From the NCBI GenBank assembly GCA_022478985.1, contig JAKSZP010012313.1:1-64000 (forward strand): a stretch of 64,000 nucleotides of DNA. Reading direction: 5' to 3'. Below the pieces are notes generated by a model. That model was not told the DNA's origin. It ran no database searches and saw only the letters and a program-made list of their open reading frames with translations. Each line of letters starts with the position of its first letter. Within the stretch, counting starts at the first letter, position 1. Shown piece by piece: positions 34,057 to 44,847 of this stretch. The translations under genes and the position numbers were made by a program. This DNA is from Massospora cicadina (Eukaryota; Entomophthoromycota; Entomophthoromycetes; Entomophthorales; Entomophthoraceae).

Positions 34057-34510
34057 TTACTCCCCACTAGGGAAGGGCCCCTCCCCAAAGAGGGGCCCCA
34101 CAGCAGGTGGCTGCCAACATGAGGGCTTCCTGGGGTGAGCTACTTTGAGCCCCAAGAAAAGTAGCCTGGCGAAATTATGACCCCTCATGGGTAAAAGATA
34201 AATGGCAAGGGCGAATTGGGACTGATCTGCCAAAATCAGCTCACCTGGAATGAGGGAGCGCTTCCCTGGCGTTCTGTCTGTTGGTGAGGGAGCCCACTAG
34301 GACAGGTCCCTTGGTGCCAACCAAATCCCTGGTGAGTGGGAGGCCCCGCCAGGATTTTTGCACTGACAATCACCTCAGGTCCACGGTTGGCCATCAGTCA
34401 CTGGCTCCCACTAGTGCTGCTTACTCAACAACTGAGACCTAATACTACCACTGAGGTCAGCTGAACTGGGGACCAGTGGCGTTCAGAATGCACATTTTGG
34501 TTTAGAATCA
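34057..34510 (+). other. Internal region of element C
   Basis: 454 bp, GC-rich, with no open frame of note. A strong inverted repeat GGGCCCCTCCCC / GGGGCCCC lies near 34075-34105. No convincing PBS follows the left LTR and no purine run precedes the right LTR. Confidence 0.55.
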
Positions 34511-34876
34511 TGTAATGGTCAAAAAACCCAATTACCAATTGCCTTTTTACCTTTGGTTCAACGTCAAGATTTGATGTTACATGTATGTCTAATGAGAGGT
34601 TAGACTCTCAAGGTAAGTGTTAGTGTCTTCTGCAACTAACCAATTAAACCTTGGATTTAAGAAAACTTGAAGCGAGAAAAAAGATAAAATGGTTTAAGTG
34701 AGGTAGTGAGCCCCAGAATTAACCTTATTTGTTTTAATTTTAATTTTAATTTATTGCGGGGAAGGCTGACCATGGGATGGACACTTCCGAATATGACTCA
34801 GATGAGACAAAACATAGTACCAGGGGAGGCACCCCAGAGAAGCGATGCTATCTCCTGTTGCCATCGGGAACGCCAC

Positions 34877-37800
34877 TTATGGGGAGGGGGAGGGAACGTG
34901 TGAAGGGGCCGTAGCCACTATTGAGCACGTGTGGAGGAAGGGGTCTGATTTGAAGAACCAGACTGAGAACCAGGAGGAGACCAGCTGTCGGTGACGTGGT
35001 GGGAGATATCCAAACATCCATGCTTGAAAGTGGTCCACCAAATGAGACCGGAATCTGTGGACAGCTTCAGGGAGGGTGGGGATAGATCCAGCGATGGCAT
35101 CCAAGACAATCGTGTGGATAGTCCACATGGCAATTGCAACCACCAGAGCACGGAGGGAGGGTGGGAGGGGGAGGCCATTGATGAAGCAAACATATCTCTT
35201 GACAGACTGAAGGGATGCATTTGATCCTGGCCTAGCAGACGTTGGACTTCGCGCCATATCACTTTAGAGGTGGGGCACTTCTCCAGGCGGTGGAACAGCG
35301 TTCCATACAGGCCACACATGACACAGGATGAGTGTAAAGCGTTAGAGCGCTCAGCTGTACGATACACCCACCTCAGGCAGCGCCACACATGGGAGCGGAC
35401 TTGAGGCTGCAACAGAGGATGGTGTGCGTATTTCCAGATAGTCTTTTGGGTTTCAATGGAATAAGGGATGTCCATCATGTCCAGGTAGTCCACCCTGGAT
35501 AGGACTTGGGGTCGAATGGGGATCACGCCATCATGGATGGGTAGCCCCTGTACCTCTTGTGTGAACTGAGGAGAGGGGCGGCCTCTTCAGGTTGTATGTC
35601 CACTAATACAAATTCTCCACTATGCGCTTCGCATGGAAATTAGGATTCGTTTGTAGTGGGTTTTAGTCCCGTGAGGACCTGTGGCCGATGTGTGTGATGC
35701 GAGGTATTTCATCAGGGAGTGGGGGTTTGATGGATTATTGAGGCCCAAGGCTTGGGAGAAGTTGGAGTGGGCCGCACGGGACCAGTGTTAATGGGAGTGT
35801 AGGAGCAGTGACGGCCGTGATCCAGGTGCCCAGGATCTTGGCGGCATGGGCTTTGAAGTCAAGCAGGCCCATGCCACCATGAGGATGAGGGCCAAACATG
35901 ACCTCTAGCCGTACTGGTGGAGGGTGGCCTGACCAAAGCCATCCTTGCAGCAAAGCATACAGGGATTTGAAGAAGCTTGGGGAGAAGGGGATGGCTTGGG
36001 CTCCGAACTAGACTTTGGATAGGAGCATAGAGTTGGCTAGAACAACCCTGCCAGTGAGGGTAGTAGGGTGGGCTCTGAGAGAGGCGATTCGCTTCGTCAC
36101 GTTGTCCAGTATACAGCACTCTATTACTGCTGATGCATATCCGCCTGCCTCCATCCACATGCCCAGATGTCGTACCAGTCCTATGGTAGGACGTGGCACA
36201 AAGGGGAGCACCAGTGGAGCGGTGTGTGTTGAGTTAGTAAGGCGTGGACGTGGGCGAGCAGATGGGCCAGGTTGGGAACTACTTGCTGGGGCCCAGCAGT
36301 TCTGAAACTGACCAAGGAGGATGATTTCGGTTTTGGAGGCGTTCAGTGCCGCGTTGCTTACCCAGGAATATTCCTGGATGAGGGCTTCAAGCGCGCATGC
36401 ATCTTTGTTATTAGACACCCCCACTACGCAATAATCTGCAAATGCCATCATCTTGACTGGGGTTTGACCTGGCACATGGACCCCAGTGAGGTGGGCATTC
36501 ACATTTCGCAGTAGTGGGTCAAGGCTGAAGTTGTATAAGAGTGGGCTCAGGGGGGTCCCCTTGTCGCAAGCCCCTTGAGGGCGGACTACTTCCGTTAGGA
36601 AGCCTGGGCCATGCACTGCCATTGTTGCAGATTCCGTGAGCAGCATCACCCAGTTAATGAAGCGGGGGGTAGGCGGAATTGATAAAGGCAGGCCCTAAGG
36701 TATTCCCAGTTTACTCTATCATAGGCCTTTTGTTGGTCCAAGAATACAAGTGCCCCAGAGGCTGTGGACTGACACACATTAGCCACAGAGTGCACGTTAT
36801 CCCAAATCGACCTTCTGGGGATGAAACCGAATTGTTCTGGGGAGATGGTGGCAGATGCTACAGTCCCTAAACGGTTAGCCATGATTTTGGTTAAGATTTT
36901 GGTGTCTGTGTTTGTTAGAGAAATGGGGCGCCAGTTGGCTAAGTCAAGCCTATCACCTTTCTTGAAGAGTGTGACAGTAAAGGCCTCATGTCCTCCAGGT
37001 AGGAGGCACATTCCAACAGGCTTTGGTTGAGTGAGGCTAGCAGCAATGGGGATATATATTTAAATATTTTTTATAGAACTCATATGGAATGCCATCTGGG
37101 CCTGGGCATTTTCAGTTTGGTGCACCGCAAATGGCTGTCCATAATTCATTCGGAGTAATTAAATTCATTATTTCTGGGTATCAGAAAATGGTGCAGATAT
37201 GAGCTCAGTCAAGAAATTCCGCCATTTTGGCCAGCTGAATTGGTTCAGCTCAGTATAACTCAGAGTAATATCTTTGCGTTTCAATTGCCACTTTGGCCGA
37301 TGTGTCTTCAATGGAATTATCCGATCTTCGCACCTGTGTGCAGGCCACGCTCTGGCATGGTGCAAAATTTTTTTTGAAGAAGTATGCGGTGCACTTGTCA
37401 CCTTTAGTGATGCGTGTGGCCCTGTATTGGACACAAACCCAATGTTTGTGTTGTCTTTCAAGTGCGTTGAGGTGGGCGGCTGCCTCTGCCCACTTATGGC
37501 CCCATGCAGGGCTATATCCTGTGGCTGGAATGTTGGACTCCAAGTGGGCCAGTTCTACCAGTGCGCGCAATATAACCACCGATGTGGCTTGTGAGCATCT
37601 GGAGGAGAGATGGCGATAGTGGCGGATGGTGTCTTCTTTGAAATTTGCCCATGTGGAAATGGGGTCCGCACAAAATGGTGCAACAAACGATTTCGCCAAA
37701 GTTGCCTCTTCCACCCACTTGGAAAATCCTGGCGACGCAAGCTCGAGGGGGCAGATTTTGCACCAATGTGGGGCCTTTGCAACTGTGACAGGTAAGTGGT

Positions 37801-38474
37801 ATGTTATCGAGACTAGTTGGTGGTCAGAGAATTCCATTTTCGTTGTTTTGAAGTGGGAGATGTGGGGTTGGAATTTCGCCGGTGCTAGAATAAGGTCGAT
37901 GCGGGTCATGGACCTTAATTGGCCATTATGGACGTGGGGACGCGTCATGTTTTCGAGCAGTGGGGCATGTCACGGCAGTGCATCCCTTAGCCCAAGGGTA
38001 GCTTTTAGAATGCGTAGTTCTATGTGACCCTGTGGGGTGTGGGTTGAGGGCAGCCACCAGTCCGTTGGTGAGGTTAGCCAACAGTTCATGTCACCAACTA
38101 GGAAAGAATCAGGGGGTAGCGGGAGGGATTTGACTAACGAGAAAATTCCTGACGCTCATATGCACCGTTTGGGGCATAAATGTTGACGATTGTGTGCACA
38201 ACATCAGCCCATGAGAAGGTGATAACAAGCACTCAGCCATTTAGGAATGTTTCTGAAGTTGTAAATTTGAAAAAATTGTTTTTTCAAATTAGCACCCCAC
38301 AGTGCTTCGACCAAAAGGATAGGGATGGTAGGAGCATTGTTTTCCAAGCTTCCTTGAACCTCGTGGACAGTGGGACTCCTGGATGGCCAGGATATCCACA
38401 GGTAAATTGTTTTGTACAAAACTCAGTTTCCTAGCCCAGGATGGGGAGGCCTTGAGTCCAGCAATATTCAGCAT
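34877..38474 (-). pseudogene. LINE-A3 ORF2 (endonuclease, RT, C-terminal finger), RT active site altered
   Basis: MLNIAGLKASPSWARKLSF starts at 38474. The endonuclease runs through DILAIQESHCP and MTRIDLILAP (37900). A 232-codon stretch (37948-37250) covers the linker. RT has LPGGHEAFTVTLFKKGDRLD, FGFIPRRSIWDNVHSVANV and LVFLDQQKAYDRVNWEYL. The box MAFADYC has Tyr at 36431-36433 where A1 and A4 have Asp. The finger is C-x2-C-x7-H-x4-C near 35300. Stop at 34877. Without the second Asp the polymerase should be inactive by family knowledge. Confidence 0.8.
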
Positions 38475-38503
38475 CCCTAGGGTGAAGGTTTCCCCTTCGC
38501 ACC

Positions 38504-39916
38504 TTAGGTGTGAGGGGGGGGCCCCCAGGCCCACAAGCCTCTTCCAGGTCCCCACGGGCTTTCACAGCAGCGTGGGTATTAGCAGCAACGCTATTGGGGT
38601 TTTTGTTAATTTTTGCGGAAAGAGTCGCATTGGCTCTGGCTTTCACTTTTTGTTTTCCCGACGTTGGACGAATTTTTTGCGGTGCGGATAAGTTCAGTGC
38701 ACCGTCGAGTGGGGCAAAAAAATTTTTTGGTTGGGATAGGTCCCAAGTCAGTTTCAACTGGGGCTTGGGTGCATCAATTGGGTGAGATTGAATCTCCCAT
38801 TGGATCCTCTGATTGAGTGGCCCATTTGGCATGGGCCTCCCAATCTGATTGGGTGATGGATTCCCAAGTTGCTTCCACCGCAAAGGTCTCCATGTCCTCC
38901 TGGCATTGTGAGTGTGGGATGGTGGTGTTGGCCTTGGCCATTTCCTTGGCCACAGCCCTATGGGCCTGCTTGGCCTTCTTCCGCTCTTGTGGGGAGATGG
39001 GCTTTACCAATAGGTAGCAGCCTTGTGCTCCCCATGGGAAAGCCTCCTTGGTGCTTGCGGTTGGTTCGTAGTGCGCCTCTCCGCTGGTCATGGCCACCGA
39101 GGGGTGCTCTTGGAATGTGACGCCCTCTTTGATGGGGCACACATGCACCTTATGGCTGAACGCGTCACAGTGGGTGCAAATGGGGGGCGCGCTGTCCACG
39201 GTTACCCGGAATGGGTGGGTGGTATGCCCTGCGATGTCAATAAAGGTGGAGTGCAGGATCTGGGTTAGGTCCTTCGCGATCTCCTCAGTTGGGGTCAGAA
39301 CTGTGATAGCTTTGCCGGTGCACAGGTGTGGCATCAGCGTGAAACGTTGCATTTCAAAAGATTGTATTTCGCCATATATGGTGAGACCATCTTTCAGGTG
39401 TTGCTCCAAAATGTCACGTTTTACCGTAGTAGGCAAAAAGTCAAACGTGAGGAAAATTTGGTTTGATTTTGTCCATCTGGTGCATTTATTTTCGATGACA
39501 CATTGCCCTTTGGGGAGGTCGACCACTATGCACACCGCTGCAGCCTCGTCTGCTGCTATTTTACTTTTGAAACCTAGGTCCAGCCAACCACACGACATGG
39601 AGTGAGGTGCAACGTACACTGCAGTCAGGAAAATTTTGTGTACATCTTCACAAAATTTTTCCCATAGGGCCATTTTTTGGATGTCCAGATACACACAGAC
39701 TCTGAATTACACCGACAAAAGTGGCTGGGAATGTGGCGTGTTGATGTACTGGTTGCATCGTGCTTGCCACATGAGTATCTCTGGGGAAATTGTGACCGCC
39801 AGTTTTTTTAGATTTTTTTCTATTCCGCCGGATTCTCTGGGGCGTTTTTGAACGTTAGAGGCCGCGGGCCTTCCGCCTGCTCCTCTTGCCTTGCTTGCCC
39901 AACTGCTCCCAGACAT
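38504..39916 (-). pseudogene. LINE-A3 ORF1 (gag-like, CCHC knuckle)
   Basis: ATG at 39916 (MSGSSWASKARGAGGRPAAS), TAA at 38504-38506. One frame change near 39700 separates the N-terminal 69 codons from an open stretch of 306 codons (39694-38774). This holds VAPHSMSCGWLDLGFKSKIA, the RRM-like FLPTTVKRDILEQHL ... GKAITVLTP, and the knuckle CTHCDAFSHKVHVC. A further shift occurs near 38780. After the stop, a missing G in the G-run puts ORF2 out of phase with ORF1, unlike A1 and A4. Confidence 0.78.
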
Positions 39917-39976
39917 GAGCGCAGACTAATCCCCTCTATGAGATTATCAAACTAGATTTAGTCTTGAATTGAATAG

Positions 39977-40008
39977 GTTGCAAAAGTGTTTGCAACGAGA
40001 AAGAAAAG
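39977..40008 (-). promoter_or_regulatory. 5' end of LINE-A3: pyrimidine start plus 8-bp hairpin
   Basis: GTTGCAAA and TTTGCAAC around CACT, directly after CTTTTCTTTCTC. Confidence 0.6.
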
Positions 40009-40488
40009 TGAATTAACCTTATTTGTTTATTATTTAATAAAAGCCCCACTTTAGAGCAGATCCTGATAATTTAGGCACCATGAGCACACCAAGTAAAAGT
40101 CAGGATATTTGAGGGTATCAAGCTTCTAAATCACAAGTTTATATTCACATGACAAAACTTGATGCGTCACAGCTTGCTATAAGATAAGGTCAGGGTGACC
40201 TTAGAGCCACAGGAGTAGCCCAGCTCGGGGCAGAAACTCCAGTAGTAAGAATTCCAAACGTGTTTTAGAATTGCATGGGCTTGACCTTTAAGGTCGCCCT
40301 TATTGGGGAGCCTCCTCAGCACCATTCTTTAAGCTCTTGCAAGCCTAAAGAATGGCACAGGCGAGGCACAGACAGCGCCTGAACCCAACCAACAACTAAA
40401 AATCTTTTAGATAATTTGACTCAGAATTTAGAAAATCTAAATATGAGCTGAAATGCAACAAATGGATTAATCCCATTCATTACAGGGG

Positions 40489-42209
40489 CCGCTATTTGAG
40501 CTAATGAAAAGTGGATACCATGTTCAACTAAATATAATGCCTTCAACGCGCTTTTGACACACTTTGGATGACGCTAATCAGTGCGCCAGTGTTACACTAA
40601 TCAAATTTTGATAAAGTGTTCATTGTCCAGATGGATGTGTCTCTTTCTGCTGTAGGGTCAGTCCTATCCCAAAAGGACGATGAGGGGGAGGAGCATCCAG
40701 TTGCATACTGTAACTGAGCCTGAACTGCCACTAGTGTAATGACCATGACCAAGCAAGAGTGCTTAGCAGTGATATATGCGTACAAACAATTTAAGTATAT
40801 TTGCATTGAGTGAAGTTTAAATTTGTAACGGATAATGCTTCATTATGATGGTTGCAGGATCTCAGAGAGTCTGAAGGGCGACTGGCCCAATGTGCTCTCA
40901 AGCTGTAGGATTACAATTTGAGATACTTCTCTGACCTGGAGCCAAACACCAAAATACAGATTACTTATCAAGGTTACCCACTATTGCCGTTACAGAAGAT
41001 CTGATCAACGTAATGTATGACAAGATGCTTAGTGGACAATATGACGATGAACCACCACAAGTCTTAAAGGCATTAAATGAGATGCGAGCTAATAACTTTC
41101 AGTGGAATGGCAAGTTGTACAAATGATTGGAGACCCTATGGTGAACTTCCCGCGACTATTGGCACGGCCCATCATTATTATGAGTGCACATAAGGCAGTC
41201 AGACATGGTAGATTATGCAAGACGCTAGAATTGTTGTGCCTTCAGTATTATTGGGAAAGCATGAATCTTAACGCGCTTGAAACAATTTTCTGCTGCTACC
41301 AGTGCCAAGTGGAAAAGCCTTTCTGCCAGAAGACCTCATACTGGTTAGTGAAACCGCATTTTGATTGGCATACAGTTTGCATTAATTTCATTAGCCCCCT
41401 GCCAATGGGAGCAAAACTGGTCAAAGTACATTCTGGTAATGATTGGCCAAGTGCCCAAGTGGGTTGAAGCATGGGCGATATGGGATTTGGGGGTGGTCAG
41501 TAGCCTTGTTCATAATGGAATGCATAATCTAGCAACATGGCTGCCCTCAGTTCATCCTTACTGATAATGGAAAAAAATTCATCTCTCACATCCTGCCAAA
41601 GCTTAATGATCTGATGGCCATTTGTGGGGTTTTGATGACCCCATATCACCCCAAGTCTAATATAATGGTTGAGCGAGTTAATGGGACTTTGGTGAACATA
41701 CTCTGGAAATTGATAACGGATTGACCCTCATATTGTAGTACCCTCCTTTCCACCACAATCTTCACTTACATTATTAGTTATCATTTTGCCATGGGGAAGA
41801 GTCCCTTTCAGTTGCTATATGGACGACACCCAGCTCTTCTAGCACTGCTCTATGCCTGCGTAGAAGATCCTGGAGAATGGATCCTCGACGTTACTTGACT
41901 AACCAAGTGTAGAAGTTAATCAAGTTGCAAACTGAAGTGTACTCCTTCAGCTTGGCCATATTGAAAGATATTGAATAAGGCCACCAATCAGGAACAGTGG
42001 AGCGGGCTAGTTCAGTTCAAATATGGATATTTGGTTCTATTCCATACCCACGCATGGGTTTGGTTGAAAGCACAAATTGGCCAGCATCAAAATTGGTCCA
42101 TTTGAAATAATTGAGAAAATAGATGTTGATGCTTATACTATCAAGGACCCTGTAAGCGGTCAGATCAATAGCCAAGCGCAAACGAAGTTCATTTGGATCT
42201 ATAAGCAAT
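40489..42209 (+). pseudogene. Gypsy B1 RNase H and integrase remnants
   Basis: RNase H (40500-40960) is recognisable only by alignment with B2 and is full of stops. The integrase zinc region is at 41102-41467, with HKAVRHGR ... CCYQCQVEKPF giving the HHCC pattern. The core continues with the D-N segment near 41570 and [13 protein letters not shown] near 41660, where the catalytic Glu is kept. The C-terminal region ends FIWIYKQ at 42209. Stops occur in every part. Integrase would join cDNA to the host chromosome. Confidence 0.65.
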
Positions 42210-42229
42210 AGGAGGCTTATTGTCTAGTC

Positions 42230-42239
42230 AAGGGGGTAA
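42230..42239 (+). other. Polypurine tract of B1
   Basis: AAGGGGGTAA directly precedes the 3' LTR. B2 has AAGGAGGGGGTAA at the same place. Confidence 0.6.
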
Positions 42240-42827
42240 TGTCAAGATTCTGAAATGACTGGACAATAAGCCCCAAATAGCTACGGTAGATAAATTAAAC
42301 TCCGCTGACAACAATTACTAGTGTACAAATATCTGAGTGCCTTGAGGTAAGGCAATATTGGGTCAGGAAGTAAAGTTATTGGATCACCTCTAAATAAGGC
42401 GATAAGGCGATGTCAATATATGACTAATATATAGGAGATTGCCTCAAACTATGGCAATAGCAAAGTAAAGAATGATAGACCCTGCCGGGACCTCAAAGCT
42501 ATAAGGATGAATCAATGTGGATATGTTGGTAAAGTATAGTCTAAGCAAATGGGTAGGTATTAACCAATGTTGCTGATATATAAGAAAGATGAGAAGATTT
42601 AAAGAGGAGGATTGTGAGTAGTAAAGAGAGCGGAGCAGAGAGTATTTGCTGTTAAATATAAAGGTAAATAAAGAGGCATCATTGAAAAAATGGCTTAATA
42701 TTTAATATATTTATTAAGTGTGTTATGGGGATTGGCGATCTCCATATCGTCCATCCAATTGCTCAGTGGGCTCAACCCTGCGCAAACTCTTCCAGCGTAT
42801 AGCAAGTATATCGCCAATTTTATAACA
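42240..42827 (+). repeat. 3' LTR of gypsy B1
   Basis: TGTCAAGATTCTG to TATAACA, 588 bp. A TATATAAG box and AATAAA (42667-42672) match the 5' LTR. Substitutions and short indels relative to the 5' LTR are common along the whole length. Confidence 0.82.
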
Positions 42828-43296
42828 AGAAAGAAGGACATTATAGCCTTGAGTTTCAGGACACTGGAGCCCATGCAAAACAAAGTTGTTATAACCAATA
42901 TGTTATAACCAATAGGCAAAAGCTAAAGTTGTCTATACTGTTTAGAAAAATCTAAGTGGTTTTTACGTTGTATCATCTAATTTCAATAGTCTCTAACAAT
43001 AGCATATTGTGTGATACAAGTATAACGTGGCCCTGCAATTAAGGAAATGAGGTTCTGAGTAGAAAATAAAAAAAGGTAAAAGAGGCTGAAATCTTATAAT
43101 AGTTAGATTGATAGTGCCATCAGCAACAACATTAAACATATATCACCTGTGTTATATGAGGATATATATAGAATTTTTAGAATCTGCAACAAGTAATTTC
43201 ATGCATAAAATTCCTTTTATTGGTATAATATACAATTTCTTGTAACAGTATAAGAAAGGAGGGTCATACTAATATAGATACTAAAATAGATACTGC
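42828..43296. other. AT-rich spacer between gypsy B1 and LINE-A4
   Basis: No gene is visible. A small direct repeat of ATAACCAATA is at 42892-42915. Confidence 0.45.
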
Positions 43297-43314
43297 AAGA
43301 TATCATAGGAAAAA
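43297..43314 (+). repeat. 5' target-site duplication of LINE-A4
   Basis: AAGATATCATAGGAAAAA, identical to 48589-48606 (18 of 18). Confidence 0.9.
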
Positions 43315-43346
43315 ACTTTTCTTTCTCATTGCAAACACTTTTGCAA
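43315..43346 (+). promoter_or_regulatory. 5' end of LINE-A4: pyrimidine start plus 7-bp hairpin
   Basis: TTGCAAA and TTTGCAA around CACT at 43329-43346, after CTTTTCTTTCTC. Confidence 0.6.
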
Positions 43347-43407
43347 CCTATTCAATTCAAGACTAAATCTAGTTTGATAATCTCATAGAGGGGATTAGTC
43401 TGCGCCC

Positions 43408-44817
43408 ATGTCTGGGAGCAGTTGGGCAAGCAAGGCAAGAGGAGCAGGCGGAAGGCCCGCGGCCTCTAACGTTCAAAAACGCCCCAGAGAATCTGGAGGA
43501 ATAGAAAAATCTAAAAAAACTGGCGGTCACAATTTCCCCGGAGATACTCGTGTGGCAAGCACGATGCAACCAGTACATCAACACGCCACATTCCCAGCCA
43601 CCTACATCGGTAAAATTTGGAGTCCATGTGTATCTGGACATCCAAAAAACAGCCCTATGGGAAAAATTTTTGAAGATGTATACAAAATTTTCCTGACTGC
43701 GGTGTACGTTGCACCTCACTCTATGTCATGCAGTTGGCTGGACCTAGGCTTCAAAAGCAAAATCGCAGCAGATGAGGCTGCAGCGGTGCGCATAGTGGTC
43801 GACCTCCCTGAAGGGCAACAGGTCATCGAAACTAAATGCACCAGATGGACAAAATCAAACCAAATTTTCCTCACGTTTGACTTTTGTCTACTACGGTAAA
43901 ATGTGACACTTTGGAACAACACCTGAAAGATGGTCTCGCCATATATGATGAAATACAATCTTTCAAAATGCAACGTTTCACGCTGATGCCACACCTGTGC
44001 ACCGAAAAGCTATCACAGTTCTGACCCCAACTGAGGAGATCGCGAAGGACCTAACCCAGATCCTGCACTCCACCTTTATTGACATCGCAGGGCATACCAC
44101 CCACCCATTTTGGGTAACCGTGGACAGCGCGCCCCCCATTTGCACCCACTGTGACGCGTTCAGCCATAAGGCACATGCATGCCCCATCAAAGAGGGCGTC
44201 ACATTCCAAGAGCACCCCTCGGCGGCCATGACCAGCGGAGAGGCGTACTACAAACCAACCACAAGCACCAAGGAGGCTTTCCCGTGGGGAGCACAAGGCT
44301 GCTACCTATTGGTAAAGCCCATCTCCCCACAGGAGCGGAAGAAGGCTAAGCAGGCCCATAGGGCCACAGCCAAGGAAACGGCCAAGGCCAACACCACCAT
44401 CCCACACTCACAACGCCAGGAGGACATGGAGACCTTTGTGGTGGAAGCAACTTGGGAATCCATCACCCAATCAGATTGGGAGGCCCATGCCAAATGGGCC
44501 ACTCAATCTGAGGATCTGATGGGAGATTTGATCTCACCCAATCATTGCACCCAAGCCCCAGTTGAAACTGACCTGGGACCTATATCAACCAAAAAAAAAA
44601 TCTTGCCCCACTTGATGGTGCATTGAACTTATCCGCACCGCAAAAAATTCGTCTGACTTCAGGAAAACAAAAAGCGAAGGCCAAAGCCAATGCAACTCTT
44701 TCCGCAAAAATTAACAAAAACCCCAATAGCGTTGCTGCTAATACCCGCGCTGCTGTGAAAGCCCGTGGGGACCTGGAAGAGGCAGGTAGGCCTGGGGGCC
44801 CACCCCCTCACACCTAA
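43408..44817 (+). pseudogene. LINE-A4 ORF1 (gag-like, CCHC knuckle)
   Basis: ATG 43408 and TAA 44815-44817. Open parts are 43408-43899 and about 43997-44600, with the last part in another frame to 44817. The knuckle CTHCDAFSHKAHAC is near 44145. The break near 44600 lies in a run of about ten A, where A1 has fewer. TAA sits between CACC and GGTG, a 4-bp inverted repeat with the stop as loop. Confidence 0.78.
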
Positions 44818-44847
44818 GGTGCGAAGGGGGAAACCTTCACTCTAGGG

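Larger units (their letters stand above)
34735..40009 (-). mobile_element. LINE-A copy 3 (A3), full length, with 19-bp target-site duplication
   Basis: The 5' end CTTTTCTTTCTCG is at 40008 and the 3' end lies in repeats of AATTAA at 34735-34755, so length is about 5.27 kb. GAATTAACCTTATTTGTTT flanks it at 34716-34734 and 40010-40028. The target is the right LTR of element C. The coding parts have few breaks for an inserted copy, but the RT active site reads FADY. A shared C-run frameshift is found at 36664-36669. Confidence 0.9.
33375..40484 (+). mobile_element. Non-coding LTR element C, inserted in B1 and split by LINE-A3
   Basis: Two direct repeats of about 680 bp, each beginning TGTA and ending ACA, enclose 454 bp without reading frames. 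The first is 33375-34056. The second is 34511-34734 joined to 40029-40484 after removal of LINE-A3. GGGG lies directly outside each end (33371-33374 and 40485-40488), and the B1 reading frame resumes at 40489 where it stopped. B2 shows the uninterrupted sequence (ATTGGGGGCCCAATC). This is therefore an LTR-bounded insertion of about 1.8 kb. It resembles TRIM-like elements, except that its LTRs are longer than usual. Confidence 0.75.
34511..40484 (+). repeat. Right LTR of element C, interrupted by LINE-A3
   Basis: 34511-34734 begins TGTAATGGTCAAAAAACCC, and 40029-40484 ends CCCATTCATTACA. Together they match the left LTR over 680 bp. Confidence 0.72.
29037..42827 (+). mobile_element. Ty3/gypsy element B1, split by element C and LINE-A3
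   Basis: The LTRs at both ends, PBS, gag, protease, RT, RNase H, integrase and polypurine tract are all in the order typical of Ty3/gypsy. Without the insertion at 33375-40488 the element is about 6.7 kb. The two LTRs differ at many positions, so the insertion is old. The internal genes carry many stops. Protein similarity to B2 is continuous over gag and pol. A clean 5-bp target duplication could not be identified (flanks GAAGT and AGAAA). Confidence 0.85.

Noticed and set aside
29032..42832. AGAA on both sides of B1 as its target duplication
   Set aside because: It does not abut the LTR ends as aligned (GAAGT and AGAAA), so it could be chance.
42892..42915. ATAACCAATA direct repeat as a CRISPR or satellite unit
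   Set aside because: There are only two copies, with no spacer pattern and no further units.
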